Positions 16,638-24,909 of a stretch of 64,000 nucleotides of DNA are shown one piece after another. The stretch covers positions 372,001 to 436,000 of the forward strand of contig JADJGQ010000001.1 of NCBI GenBank assembly GCA_016708025.1, read 5' to 3'. The position numbers were made by a program, and so were the translations under genes. Source of the stretch: a bacterium (GTDB lineage Bacteria > Zixibacteria > MSB-5A5 > GN15 > FEB-12). How positions within the stretch are numbered: the first letter of the stretch is position 1; the number at the start of each line of letters is the position of its first letter. The notes under the pieces are model-generated. The model had not been told where the DNA came from and did not search any database. It saw nothing but the letters and a program-made list of their open reading frames with translations.

Positions 16638-17500
16638 GTACACACGCGGTTCATTCGACTGAGACAGCGCCGGATAACAATCCGATGTTGCCACAGACAT
16701 TCCGGGTCCGGAAGGTGATGAACGATACCTATGACACCTTCACGCTGGAACTGACTCCGTCGCATGGCGGCTCCGAGTTCAGTTTTAAGCCCGGACAGTT
16801 CAACATGCTTTACCTGCATGGGGTCGGCGAAGTACCGATCTCGATCAGCGGCGATCCCGCCCGATCCAACGTGCTGGTTCATACCACGCGCGCGGTCGGC
16901 ACGGTCACCAAGGTGATGTCGAAACTCAAGGTCGGAGATCTGATCGGTGTCCGTGGTCCGTATGGGACTTCCTGGCCGGTCGATGAAGCCGAGGGGAACG
17001 ATGTCGTGATAGTGGCTGGCGGTATCGGGCTCGCTCCATTACGTCCGGCGCTCTACCATATTCTTTCCAATCGAACGAAGTATGGTAAAGTGGTGCTGCT
17101 GTATGGTACGCGGACGCCTTCGGACATTCTTTATCGCAAGGACCTCGAGCAACTACGCTCACGGTTCGATCTTGAGGTGCACGTAACGGTGGACCGAGCG
17201 ATGGGGAACTGGCGGGGGAATGTCGGAGTGGTGACCAACCTGATCTCTAAAGCACCATTCGATCCGACCAACACTGTGGTGATGGTCTGCGGACCGGAGA
17301 TCATGATGCGCTTCACCGTGATGGGATTGCAGAAGCGTGGTGTTGCGTTCGAGAATATCTATCTGTCGCTCGAGCGGAATATGAAGTGCGCGGTCGGGTT
17401 CTGCGGCCATTGTCAATTCGGTCCGGTGTTTGTCTGCAAGGACGGCCCGGTGTTCCGCTATGACAAGGTCAGGGAATTCCTCAACAAGAGGGAGATCTAA
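16634..17500 (+). CDS. hydG: group 3b hydrogenase gamma subunit, FAD/NAD(P)H diaphorase
   Basis: A 288-residue ferredoxin-NADP reductase-like subunit that exchanges electrons with NAD(P)H. It has a beta-barrel FAD domain with FKPGQFNMLY and the dihydroorotate-dehydrogenase-electron-transfer-like PISISGDP, then a Rossmann domain with VVIVAGGIGLAPLRP and LLYGTRTPSD, and a C-terminal [2Fe-2S] site GFCGHCQFGPVFVC. Gene order and length match HydG/ShyC of sulfhydrogenases. The stop is followed after two bases by the small subunit. NADP rather than NAD preference is usual for group 3b but cannot be proved here. Confidence 0.88.
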   Translation: MSTHAVHSTETAPDNNPMLPQTFRVRKVMNDTYDTFTLELTPSHGGSEFSFKPGQFNMLYLHGVGEVPISISGDPARSNVLVHTTRAVGTVTKVMSKLKVGDLIGVRGPYGTSWPVDEAEGNDVVIVAGGIGLAPLRPALYHILSNRTKYGKVVLLYGTRTPSDILYRKDLEQLRSRFDLEVHVTVDRAMGNWRGNVGVVTNLISKAPFDPTNTVVMVCGPEIMMRFTVMGLQKRGVAFENIYLSLERNMKCAVGFCGHCQFGPVFVCKDGPVFRYDKVREFLNKREI

Positions 17501-17502
17501 CC

Positions 17503-18279
17503 ATGGCAACCGCAAAACCGAAACTGGCCGTCTGGAAGTTCGCTTCCTGCGACGGTTGCCAGCTCAGCCTGTTGGACTGCGAAGATGAACTGCTGCAGAT
17601 CGTCGGCGCGATCGATATAGCGAATTTTGTCGAAGCCTCCCGCAACGTCATGAAGGGGCCGTATGACCTCTCGCTCGTCGAGGGCTCCATTACGACCCCT
17701 CATGATGCAGAACGGATCCACAAGGTGCGTCGGCAGTCGAAGTTCCTGATCACTATCGGCGCGTGCGCAACTGCCGGCGGGGTACAGGCGCTGCGAAACT
17801 ACACGGACGTGAAAGAGTATGCGTCCTACGTGTACGCCAATCCTGAATATTTCGAGACGTTAAATAAGTCGACGCCGATCGCCGACCACGTGTTTGTTGA
17901 TTTCGAATTGCGCGGCTGTCCGATCAGCAAAGCGCAGTTGGTCGAGACAGTCTCGGCCTTCCTGAACGGCCGCAAGCCGGTTACTCCGCCTCATTCCGTC
18001 TGTATGGAGTGCAAGCGGAGAGGGTCGGTCTGCGTGATGGTCGCTCATGGGACACCCTGTCTTGGTCCGGTGACCCAGGCGGGATGCGGCGCGATCTGCC
18101 CGAGTTACCATCGCGGCTGCTATGGCTGCTTTGGTCCGAAAGAAACACCCAATACCGGAGCCCTTGCGGAACAACTGAAAACGATGGGTGTCTCAGACGA
18201 GGGTCTGATCCGAACATTCCGTACCTATAATGCGTATGCCGACGCCTTCCGCAAGGAGAGTGAGGCTCATGAAAAATAG
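17503..18279 (+). CDS. hydD: group 3b [NiFe] hydrogenase small subunit
   Basis: A 258-residue small subunit carrying the electron-relay clusters. The N-terminal proximal-cluster motif is SCDGCQLSLLDCEDELL. Further ligands are in IGACATAGG, LRGCPISK and the late cysteine-rich stretches CMECKRRGSVC and CGAICPSYHRGCYGC. No signal peptide or twin-arginine motif, so cytosolic. Its end overlaps the large-subunit start by 11 bases, so the two are translationally coupled. It is shorter than the group 3c small subunit at 8259-9230. Confidence 0.9.
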   Translation: MATAKPKLAVWKFASCDGCQLSLLDCEDELLQIVGAIDIANFVEASRNVMKGPYDLSLVEGSITTPHDAERIHKVRRQSKFLITIGACATAGGVQALRNYTDVKEYASYVYANPEYFETLNKSTPIADHVFVDFELRGCPISKAQLVETVSAFLNGRKPVTPPHSVCMECKRRGSVCVMVAHGTPCLGPVTQAGCGAICPSYHRGCYGCFGPKETPNTGALAEQLKTMGVSDEGLIRTFRTYNAYADAFRKESEAHEK

Positions 18280-19558
18280 AACAGTGAAGGTCGACTACCT
18301 CGCCCGTGTGGAGGGGGAAGGCGGCATTTTCGTCAAGATCAAAGGGGATAAGATCGAGGATGTGAAACTTCGCATTTTCGAACCGCCCCGGTTTTTTGAG
18401 GCGTTTTTGCGCGGCCGCTATTTCACGGAAGCGCCGGACATCACCGCGCGCATTTGCGGCATTTGTCCGATCGCCTACATGATGTCATCCATCCATGCGA
18501 TGGAGAACGCCTGTGGCGTGACGGTAGGTGGGCAATTACGTGCCCTTCGCCGCCTGATCTACTGCGGAGAGTGGATCGAGAGCCATGTGCTGCATATTTA
18601 CATGCTGCATGCGCCGGATTTCCTCGGCTATGAGGATTCGATCCAGATGGCAGCGGATTACCCGCAGATCGTGACGCGCGGCCTGATGCTGAAAAAGCTC
18701 GGCAACGATATCATGACGACAGTTGGTGGGCGGGAGATCCATCCCGTCAACGTCAAGGTGGGCGGATTCTATCGCGTCCCGACCAAGAAGGAGCTTGATC
18801 CGTATCGTGAACGTCTGGTGAAGGCGATCGAGGATTCGGTCGAGACCGCCAAATGGGTCAATGGGTTTACGTTCCCCGACTACAAGGTTGATTATGAGTT
18901 CGTCTCATTGCAGCATGCCCAGGAATATCCATTCAACGAAGGACACCTGGCGTCTAATAAGGGGCTCAAGATCAGCTTCTCCGAATATGAACAGCAATTT
19001 GTCGAAGAGCATATGGAGCATGCCAACGCGCTGCACTCGGTGCATCGCGAGCGCGGCAACTACTTCGTCGGGCCGATGGCGCGCTACAACAACTGTTTCG
19101 ACAAGCTGACGCCGGTCGCCAAGCAGACGGCTAAAGAGCTGAAGCTTGAGGCGCATGTTACCAATCCGTTCCGCAGTATCATCGTTCGGGCGATTGAGAC
19201 GATCTATGCCTGTGAAGAGGCGTTGCGGATAATCGAGAATTACAACCCGCCGCCGCAACCCTCGGTTGATGTTCAGCCGAAGGAAGGGGTGGGGTATGGA
19301 GCCTCCGAAGCGCCTCGCGGGACACTGTATCATCGCTATCGGATCGATGCCGACGGGATCATCCGGGATGCCAAGATCGTACCGCCGACCTCACAAAACC
19401 AGCGGACGATCGAGGCGGACCTTCGCGGCTTTGCCTCCCAGAATCTTCATCTGAAGAATGATGATCTGACCTGGCAGTGCGAGCAACTGGTGCGCAACTA
19501 TGATCCGTGCATTTCCTGCGCGACACATAGTTTGAACCTGAAGCTCGATCGCGCGTGA
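18269..19558 (+). CDS. hydA: group 3b [NiFe] hydrogenase large subunit
   Basis: A 429-residue catalytic subunit. L1 is RICGICP with C63 and C66; L2 is DPCISC with C414 and C417, followed by H420 and a short 9-residue tail (SLNLKLDRA) for the maturation protease. The ATG at 18269 lies within the end of the small-subunit gene, with AAGGAGAG at a somewhat long spacing upstream; in-frame codons further upstream (from 18230) would add a non-conserved extension and overlap much more. Group 3b enzymes are bidirectional and may also reduce polysulfide. The tail is a third as long as that of the 3c large subunit, fitting a distinct protease for each. Confidence 0.92.
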   Translation: MKNRTVKVDYLARVEGEGGIFVKIKGDKIEDVKLRIFEPPRFFEAFLRGRYFTEAPDITARICGICPIAYMMSSIHAMENACGVTVGGQLRALRRLIYCGEWIESHVLHIYMLHAPDFLGYEDSIQMAADYPQIVTRGLMLKKLGNDIMTTVGGREIHPVNVKVGGFYRVPTKKELDPYRERLVKAIEDSVETAKWVNGFTFPDYKVDYEFVSLQHAQEYPFNEGHLASNKGLKISFSEYEQQFVEEHMEHANALHSVHRERGNYFVGPMARYNNCFDKLTPVAKQTAKELKLEAHVTNPFRSIIVRAIETIYACEEALRIIENYNPPPQPSVDVQPKEGVGYGASEAPRGTLYHRYRIDADGIIRDAKIVPPTSQNQRTIEADLRGFASQNLHLKNDDLTWQCEQLVRNYDPCISCATHSLNLKLDRA

Positions 19559-19562
19559 CGAG

Positions 19563-20042
19563 ATGTCGCGCGAGGAGGGAACAAAGCGCGTTATCGTTAT
19601 CGGAATAGGCAACGAATTCCGGGGAGACGACGCGTTCGGTTTTGAAGTGATTCGACGGATCCGGGAGCAGATTCCCGGGTCCGTCGATGTTTTATTGACG
19701 GAAGGGGATGGGACACATCTTATGCAGCGATGGGCCGGTTGTGATGTCGTCTACATCGTTGACTGCATTACTTCCGGGGCGCCGGGCGGAACCTGTTTCC
19801 GGCTCGATGCCGCAGAACGAAAGATGCCGACTCAGTTTTTCCGTTCATCCAGTCATATATTCGGAGTGGCCGAGGCGATCGAAATGTCCCGGGCGCTGAA
19901 TCAGTTGCCATCCAAAGTCATTGTTTACGGTGCCGAAGGGACCCAGCTTGATCTGGGGAAGCCGATGTCTGAGCCGATGGTCAGGGCGGTCCGGATTATT
20001 GGGGATCAGTTGTTGCAGGAGTTGCGGCAGGATCCGACCTGA
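19563..20042 (+). CDS. [NiFe] hydrogenase maturation protease
   Basis: A 159-residue HycI/HyaD-family endopeptidase. It carries GNEFRGDDAFGFEV near the N-terminus, VDCITSG in the middle and SSSHIFGVAEAIEM with the conserved histidine. It follows the group 3b large subunit by four bases and is presumably its dedicated tail-cleaving enzyme. It shares only the core motifs with the protease at 10708-11217, arguing for long divergence rather than a recent duplication. The following gene is convergent, one base after its stop. Confidence 0.88.
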   Translation: MSREEGTKRVIVIGIGNEFRGDDAFGFEVIRRIREQIPGSVDVLLTEGDGTHLMQRWAGCDVVYIVDCITSGAPGGTCFRLDAAERKMPTQFFRSSSHIFGVAEAIEMSRALNQLPSKVIVYGAEGTQLDLGKPMSEPMVRAVRIIGDQLLQELRQDPT

Positions 20043-20043
20043 G

Positions 20044-20478
20044 TCAGTTTCGCGCTTTCAGATAGGCGCCGGCGCCGATCAATAGTCCTACACCGATCAG
20101 CAGATAAATTCCGACGAGATAGAGGCGGGGGAGCGGGGAGATTCGCAAGAGGATCCCTGCGGTGATCATTATCAAGACAATCAGGTACGATTCCCAGGCT
20201 TGAAAGGCGAAGATGCAGATCTTCTCTTTGTGCGGGGAGATCTGCCGTATCCGTTCGACATTCTTGCGGGCAAGCCGGGCAAAAACGAAAATCCCTTTGA
20301 GCAGACCGAGCAGAAGTCCGCTCACCGCAATCACCAGGGTCAGGACGCCGTTCGTTTGGTGAGCCTCCGGGTAGTAGAGCAAGGCTCTGACGATGAGGAA
20401 AATCCCGACGGCCGCCCAGACGTATGCGGCGGTGGTGACGAGGGTCCATCGGGAGGCGGCAGGTTCACGGATAGGCAT
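20044..20478 (-). CDS. small four-helix membrane protein, unknown function
   Basis: A 144-residue integral membrane protein I cannot assign to a family. Four hydrophobic segments are seen at about 12-30, 40-60, 88-106 and 112-136. A basic cytoplasmic-type loop (FARLARKNVERIRQISPHKEK) connects helices two and three. The start at 20478 is preferred; a longer frame reaching 20628 would run into the nrdJ start region and adds no recognisable domain. It faces nrdJ divergently and is convergent with the hydrogenase protease. Confidence 0.6.
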   Translation of the reverse strand: MPIREPAASRWTLVTTAAYVWAAVGIFLIVRALLYYPEAHQTNGVLTLVIAVSGLLLGLLKGIFVFARLARKNVERIRQISPHKEKICIFAFQAWESYLIVLIMITAGILLRISPLPRLYLVGIYLLIGVGLLIGAGAYLKARN

Positions 20479-20621
20479 GGCTGTAGCCAATATAAGCCGG
20501 ATATTTCCACTGGACAGCCGATTAGTCGAGGAGAATGTGATTCTGTCGGTGAGCCAAAAAGCTCTTTCGGGTGTTATATTCTTACCGGGCAGTTTTTCCG
20601 ATAATACTTTAAGAGCTGAAT

Positions 20622-22871
20622 ATGGCACAGGATAAAGAGATACCGCTTTCTGACAATGGACTGACCGTCCTGAAACGTCGCTACCTGCTGAAAGATCAAC
20701 AGGGGCGGGTGATAGAGACGCCGAAAGAGATGTTCTTGCGGGTAGCGCGGTATATTGCCACCGGGGACCGTCAGTACGGCGCCACCGATCAGCAGGTCGA
20801 GACGACTGCGGATCGGTTCTATAACCTTATGTCCAGTCTGGACTTCCTCCCGAACTCCCCAACTCTGATGAATGCCGGGCGCTCGCTTGGCCAGTTATCG
20901 GCCTGCTTTGTTTTGCCGGTTGGGGACTCGATGGAGGAGATATTCGAGACCAACAAACATGCGGCTATTATCCACAAAACCGGTGGGGGAACCGGGTTTT
21001 CGTTTTCACGGCTCCGCCCGCGTAATTCAGTGGTGGCCAGTACCTCGGGGGTAGCCTCGGGGCCGGTCTCGTTCATGAAGGTCTACAACGCCTCGACCGA
21101 GGCGGTCAAACAGGGGGGGACCCGTCGCGGGGCGAATATGGGGATCCTTCGAGTCGACCACCCGGATATTCTCGAATTCATTTCGTCCAAAGCCAATACC
21201 TCAGAGATCACCAATTTTAATATCTCCGTCGCGATCACCGACCGGTTTATGGAGGCAGTCGAAAAGGGGACATCCTATCCGTTGATCGACCCGCGGTCCG
21301 GCAAAACGTTTGTTCGGGATGACGAAGAGCAGTCGCTGGATGCCCGCACGCTGTTCGAACAAATTGTCGAACATGCCTGGTCGACCGGGGAGCCGGGGAT
21401 CGTTTTCATCGATCGGATGGACAAGGGGAATCCGACTTCACCCTCGGAGCGGATCGAGGCGACCAATCCCTGCGGTGAGCAGCCGTTGCCGCCGTATGAT
21501 TCCTGCAATCTGGGTTCGATCAATCTGGGGCATTTTGTGAAGTCGCCATTACCCTCAAATTATACGCTAACCTCGGCGGCCGATGGAATCGACTGGGAGC
21601 GACTGGCGCGTGTCATTCATACGGCAGTACATTTTCTCGATAACGTCATCGATGTTAACCGCTATCCGATACCGCAGATCCAGGTACAGACGAAAAAGAA
21701 CCGTCGTATCGGGCTTGGGGTAATGGGGTGGGCGGATATGCTGATCAAGCTGCACCTTCCGTACAATTCACTCCAGGCGTTTGAGCTGGGGGATAAGGTG
21801 ATGGCCTTTGTCGAATCCGAGGCGCGCAATCAGTCCTCGGAGATGGCGGCAGTACGCGGGCGATTCCCCAATTGGGAAGGCTCAGTCTATCGTCAGGATG
21901 GGGTCGTGATGCGCAACGCCACGGTGACGACAGTCGCGCCAACTGGGACGATCTCGATCATTGCCGGATGTTCATCCGGGATAGAGCCATATTATGCGAT
22001 CGGGTTTGAGCGGAATGTCATGGATGGGACGCGGATGCGCGAGATCATTCCGTTATTCGAGCAAGCGTCGCGCGACGGCGGATTTTATTCCGAGAAGCTG
22101 ATGCAGCGGGTGACCTCGGTACGGTCCCTTGCGGAGATCACCGAGATCCCGGAGTGGGTGCGGGCACTGTTTTTGACTGCTGCCGATGTTTCTCCGGAAG
22201 ATCATGTCCGGATGCAGGCGGTTTTCCAGCGGCACTGTGATTCCTCGGTCTCCAAAACGATCAATTTCCCGGAATCGGCCAGTCGCGGTGACGTTCGCAA
22301 GGCGTATGAGCTGGCGTATCGACTTGGATGCAAGGGAGTGACAATCTATCGCGACAACTCCCGCCCCAACCAGGTGCTCTCTTCGGTGAAGCCGTCAGAA
22401 GAGAAAATGCTCCCCATCGCGGCACCGAAGGTCGAGAAGCGTCCGAACTTGCTAACCGGGTTTACCGAGAAGATACGGACCGGATATGGGAATTTGTATG
22501 TCACGGTGAATCTCCGCGACGGGAAACCATTTGAGGTGTTTGCCCATATCGGGAAATCCGGATATACGACCATGGCAGATACAGAGGCGATCTGCCGGCT
22601 GATTTCGCTGGCGTTACGTTCGCATGTACCGGTCGAGAAAGTGATCAGTCAGCTTCGCGGGATAGGTGGCTCGGCTCAGATATTGGCAGAGGGAGGGCGG
22701 GTATCCTCGATCCCTGACGCCATTGCGCAAATTCTGAACAGGCATTTTGGCTCGGCAGATCAAGGGAATGCCGAGGAAAGTACACGGGAGATCTGTCCGG
22801 AGTGCACCGGACCGCTGGTCTATCAATCTGGTTGCTATTCCTGCTCATCTTGTGGTTATTCCACCTGCTAA
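20622..22871 (+). CDS. nrdJ: adenosylcobalamin-dependent (class II) ribonucleotide reductase
   Basis: A 749-residue enzyme that makes deoxyribonucleotides with a B12-derived radical, so without oxygen. It shows the active-site cysteine region LSACFVLPVGDS, KTGGGTGFSFSRLRP, the NPCGEQPLPPYDSCNLGSIN core with its catalytic Cys and Glu, and TVAPTGTISIIAGCSSGIEP. The C-terminus has a vitamin-B12-RNR zinc-ribbon-like cysteine set (CPEC, then CYSCSSCGYSTC), which is also where the mobile redox cysteines lie. Length is typical for monomeric or dimeric NrdJ without the long insert. No NrdR box or cobalamin riboswitch hallmark was found upstream. It fits an anaerobic or oxygen-indifferent lifestyle. 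Confidence 0.93.
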   Translation: MAQDKEIPLSDNGLTVLKRRYLLKDQQGRVIETPKEMFLRVARYIATGDRQYGATDQQVETTADRFYNLMSSLDFLPNSPTLMNAGRSLGQLSACFVLPVGDSMEEIFETNKHAAIIHKTGGGTGFSFSRLRPRNSVVASTSGVASGPVSFMKVYNASTEAVKQGGTRRGANMGILRVDHPDILEFISSKANTSEITNFNISVAITDRFMEAVEKGTSYPLIDPRSGKTFVRDDEEQSLDARTLFEQIVEHAWSTGEPGIVFIDRMDKGNPTSPSERIEATNPCGEQPLPPYDSCNLGSINLGHFVKSPLPSNYTLTSAADGIDWERLARVIHTAVHFLDNVIDVNRYPIPQIQVQTKKNRRIGLGVMGWADMLIKLHLPYNSLQAFELGDKVMAFVESEARNQSSEMAAVRGRFPNWEGSVYRQDGVVMRNATVTTVAPTGTISIIAGCSSGIEPYYAIGFERNVMDGTRMREIIPLFEQASRDGGFYSEKLMQRVTSVRSLAEITEIPEWVRALFLTAADVSPEDHVRMQAVFQRHCDSSVSKTINFPESASRGDVRKAYELAYRLGCKGVTIYRDNSRPNQVLSSVKPSEEKMLPIAAPKVEKRPNLLTGFTEKIRTGYGNLYVTVNLRDGKPFEVFAHIGKSGYTTMADTEAICRLISLALRSHVPVEKVISQLRGIGGSAQILAEGGRVSSIPDAIAQILNRHFGSADQGNAEESTREICPECTGPLVYQSGCYSCSSCGYSTC

Positions 22872-22923
22872 TTCTTCCGATATAGGAATAGATAGAGGGC
22901 GTAACCCGTCCTCGTGAACTATT

Positions 22924-23568
22924 ATGGCGACAAGTCTACAATTCATACCGGCCGGTCGGACCTCGACTGTCAAGCGTGGGAACACTGTTCTCCAGGTGCA
23001 GACGGAGTATGCTCACCGTCCGAACCCGCGAATCACCACGACCATTCTGGATAATGGCCGCGTGCTGCATAAGGTGGAACGAGGGCTGGACAAGCCGATC
23101 GAGACGCTCGAGGAACAGCACAAAACCGAGGTAACGCTGGTGCGCCAGCATACCGAGGTGATGAGCATCATTCAGAATGACCCGTCCGCCGCGACGGCGC
23201 CCAAATTCCCGTCACCACAGCCGATCGACATTTCGCCGCTGTCCGCGCATGACCGGATCAAGCAGATCCCCGGTGTGCAGATGGTGTTGCAGATGGAGAA
23301 CGACGGAACCTTCTCGTCACCCGAATTGACAATCGAGTTCCAGAAGCAGTTTGCGTTCATCTTTAAGAACCTGCGGGAACTGCTGGAGCTGTTTGAGAAA
23401 GTGCCGGGGGTGGGTCTGGTACGCCGTCAGGGGATCTATGAGGTTGAGCGGGACCGACTTTACTTTGTTTCAGCGGGGGATGAGTGCTTTTTCGTGGTGG
23501 TGCGTCGCGTTAATGTAACCACACAGTATGACCAGGAATTGAAGGCGGTTCTGGTGGACCGGATCTAG
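22924..23568 (+). CDS. hypothetical protein, possible Roadblock/LC7-like C-domain
   Basis: A 214-residue soluble protein without signal peptide or membrane helix. The first ~95 residues are polar and Pro/Thr-rich. From about 108 the pattern IPGVQMVLQMENDGTFSSP, a following helix and a final beta-rich part (YEVERDRLYFVSAGDECFFVVVRR) resembles a Roadblock/LC7 fold, a small-GTPase or regulatory scaffold domain. This is a weak fold-level impression, not a family match. It is transcribed alone and closed by a symmetrical terminator 35 bases downstream. The distance to nrdJ is 52 bases, so read-through from nrdJ is possible. Confidence 0.55.
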   Translation: MATSLQFIPAGRTSTVKRGNTVLQVQTEYAHRPNPRITTTILDNGRVLHKVERGLDKPIETLEEQHKTEVTLVRQHTEVMSIIQNDPSAATAPKFPSPQPIDISPLSAHDRIKQIPGVQMVLQMENDGTFSSPELTIEFQKQFAFIFKNLRELLELFEKVPGVGLVRRQGIYEVERDRLYFVSAGDECFFVVVRRVNVTTQYDQELKAVLVDRI

Positions 23569-23599
23569 ATATTTCTGCCGGAACAACGCTCCCTATCAA

Positions 23600-23821
23600 A
23601 TCAAAAGCCCGCCATGAGGCGGGCTTTTAAATTTACAACGGAGAGGTGGTAATTTGAAAAAACTCCAGAGATCCTTACGTTAAGGGCTTTACCGCCGCTT
23701 GGCGTATCTAGCTTTCGCTACTGCTGCAAGAGCAGGTCACGGCGTACGCGCACCGCACAAGAGACAACCCTCATAAGTGGAGTGTTAGAGATTTTCAAAT
23801 GACTCTTTCTCTCCGCTGATT
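23600..23821 (-). ncRNA. highly structured non-coding RNA with a multibranched core
   Basis: Minus-strand transcript predicted from a promoter at 23828-23856 to the terminator at 23603-23628. Its ends pair in a long interrupted rod: 639-645/809-815 (7 bp), 652-660/792-800 (9 bp), 662-667/778-783 (6 bp), 674-679/772-777 and 683-688/766-771 (6 bp each; add 23000). The rod closes a junction of four hairpins: 693-696/701-704, 709-712/717-720, 721-725/731-735 and 739-744/751-756. On the minus strand one hairpin loop is GAAA (GNRA) and all non-Watson-Crick positions are G-U; on the plus strand these become C-A mismatches. This strand asymmetry and about 53 pairs argue for a real RNA. Size and paired ends recall 6S RNA, but the four-hairpin junction does not fit; tRNA, SRP, tmRNA and common riboswitch signatures were not found. 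Confidence 0.7.
23603..23628. terminator. symmetrical bidirectional intrinsic terminator
   Basis: An 11-base perfect inverted repeat (23603-23613 and 23618-23628) with a 4-base ATGA loop, rich in GC at the core and flanked by four A on one side and four T on the other. It serves the plus-strand gene ending at 23568 and the minus-strand RNA starting near 23821. Confidence 0.85.
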
Positions 23822-23827
23822 GTGTGC

Positions 23828-23856
23828 TCTTTATACCATTCCACAACCCATTTTGC
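23828..23856 (-). promoter_or_regulatory. sigma-70 promoter of the structured RNA
   Basis: On the minus strand TTGCAA (plus 23851-23856, 4/6) is 17 bases from TATAAA (plus 23828-23833, 5/6). The predicted start near 23821 lies a few bases before the first paired element of the RNA, which is the expected geometry. Confidence 0.65.
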
Positions 23857-23932
23857 AAGTGAAATTTTCCTCTGTTGCCCTCTGAAAAGAGATTTCATAT
23901 GTTACTTACAGAATCAATATGTGGAATGTTCA

Positions 23933-24310
23933 GTGAAACTCGGCGCAGTCGGAATTGATCTGGTTGATGTTACGCGGATCGCGAATCTTATTTCGCGATA
24001 TGGCGATAAATTCGTGTTGCGTATACTTGGCCCGGATGAGATTGCCCAGATGGGAATCCGGCGGGATCGTGCTCAGTTTGTGGCCGGGCGATTTGCCGCG
24101 AAAGAAGCGGCGGTCAAAGCGCTGGGCCATTATCTGGTCGACAAACCCGCGCTCTCCCGGATCCAGGTCATCAACGATGAAACCGGCCGACCGGCGCTTG
24201 ATCTTGCTTCACTGAACCTCCCACAACTTCGCCACGTCTCGGCGAAGCTCTCCATCTCCCATGAACGCACACATGCCATTGCGATTGTTATCCTGACGGA
24301 GGAAAAATGA
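23933..24310 (+). CDS. acpS: holo-[acyl-carrier-protein] synthase
   Basis: A 125-residue phosphopantetheinyl transferase that loads CoA-derived phosphopantetheine onto acyl carrier protein. The two signature regions are GIDLVDVTRI (Mg-binding Asp) near residue 6 and RFAAKEAAVKALG near 51-63 with the catalytic Glu and Lys. The GTG at 23933 is selected because the conserved KLGAVGID follows at once; the frame stays open upstream to 23822, but that part overlaps the RNA promoter and shows no conservation. pyrE is ATGA-coupled downstream. Length is normal for AcpS. Confidence 0.9.
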   Translation: MKLGAVGIDLVDVTRIANLISRYGDKFVLRILGPDEIAQMGIRRDRAQFVAGRFAAKEAAVKALGHYLVDKPALSRIQVINDETGRPALDLASLNLPQLRHVSAKLSISHERTHAIAIVILTEEK

Positions 24311-24879
24311 GTTCGTCGAATATCCTGCAGCTTTTCAAAGATTCCGGAGCGTTGCTGACCGGTCATTTTCTGTTGACCTCGGGTCGGCATTCTGATGTGT
24401 ACTACGAGAAATTCACTTTGCTGAAAAATCCGACCATCTGCACGCAGATATGCAAGTCGATGGCGGATCATTTCAAGAACAGCGGCGTCCAGACGGTTGT
24501 CGGTCCCACCACCGGCGGGATCCTGATCGCGTACGATGTCGCCCGCTATCTTGGCGTTGAATCGATCTATGCCGAACAGGGTGAGAACGGCCGTGTTTTC
24601 AAGCGCGGATTTTCGCTGGAACCGGGTGAGAAGGTGCTGATCGTCGATGATGTATTGACCACTGGCAAGTCAGTCGAAGAAGTCATCGCGCTGGTGAAAT
24701 CCTACAAGGCTGATATTGTCGGGATCGGGCTGTTCCTCGATCGGTCCGGCGGTAAAGTGACATTCCCTTATCCTACCCAAGCGTTGGCCACTGTGAGTGC
24801 CGATAGTTGGGAAGCGACTGCGTGTCCGCTCTGCCAGAAGGATGTTCCTTTCACGCAGCGTGGAAGCCGAAAGCTGTAG
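24307..24879 (+). CDS. pyrE: orotate phosphoribosyltransferase
   Basis: A 190-residue enzyme joining orotate and PRPP in UMP synthesis. The PRPP-binding motif VLIVDDVLTTGKS is at about 116-128, and the N-terminal LTSGRHSDVYYEKF is typical of the Thermus-type PyrE subfamily. GPTTGGILIAYDVAR is the loop before the flexible hood. Two C-terminal cysteines (CPLC) are common in this subfamily. It overlaps acpS by four bases. The next gene is convergent, with 30 bases between the stops and no clear terminator. Confidence 0.9.
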   Translation: MSSSNILQLFKDSGALLTGHFLLTSGRHSDVYYEKFTLLKNPTICTQICKSMADHFKNSGVQTVVGPTTGGILIAYDVARYLGVESIYAEQGENGRVFKRGFSLEPGEKVLIVDDVLTTGKSVEEVIALVKSYKADIVGIGLFLDRSGGKVTFPYPTQALATVSADSWEATACPLCQKDVPFTQRGSRKL

Positions 24880-24909
24880 CGATTTAGAGACGGGGGAGTA
24901 ACGAGCGAC

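Noticed and set aside
20479..20621. cobalamin riboswitch before nrdJ
   Set aside because: B12-dependent enzymes make this attractive, but the space is only ~140 bases and shows no GCCACTG-type B12 box.
23600..23821. tRNA, tmRNA, SRP or a common riboswitch
   Set aside because: No T-loop or CCA-type acceptor, no GGAAGGAAGCAGCC-like SRP loop, and none of the conserved cores of TPP, SAM, cobalamin, glycine or c-di-GMP riboswitches were found.
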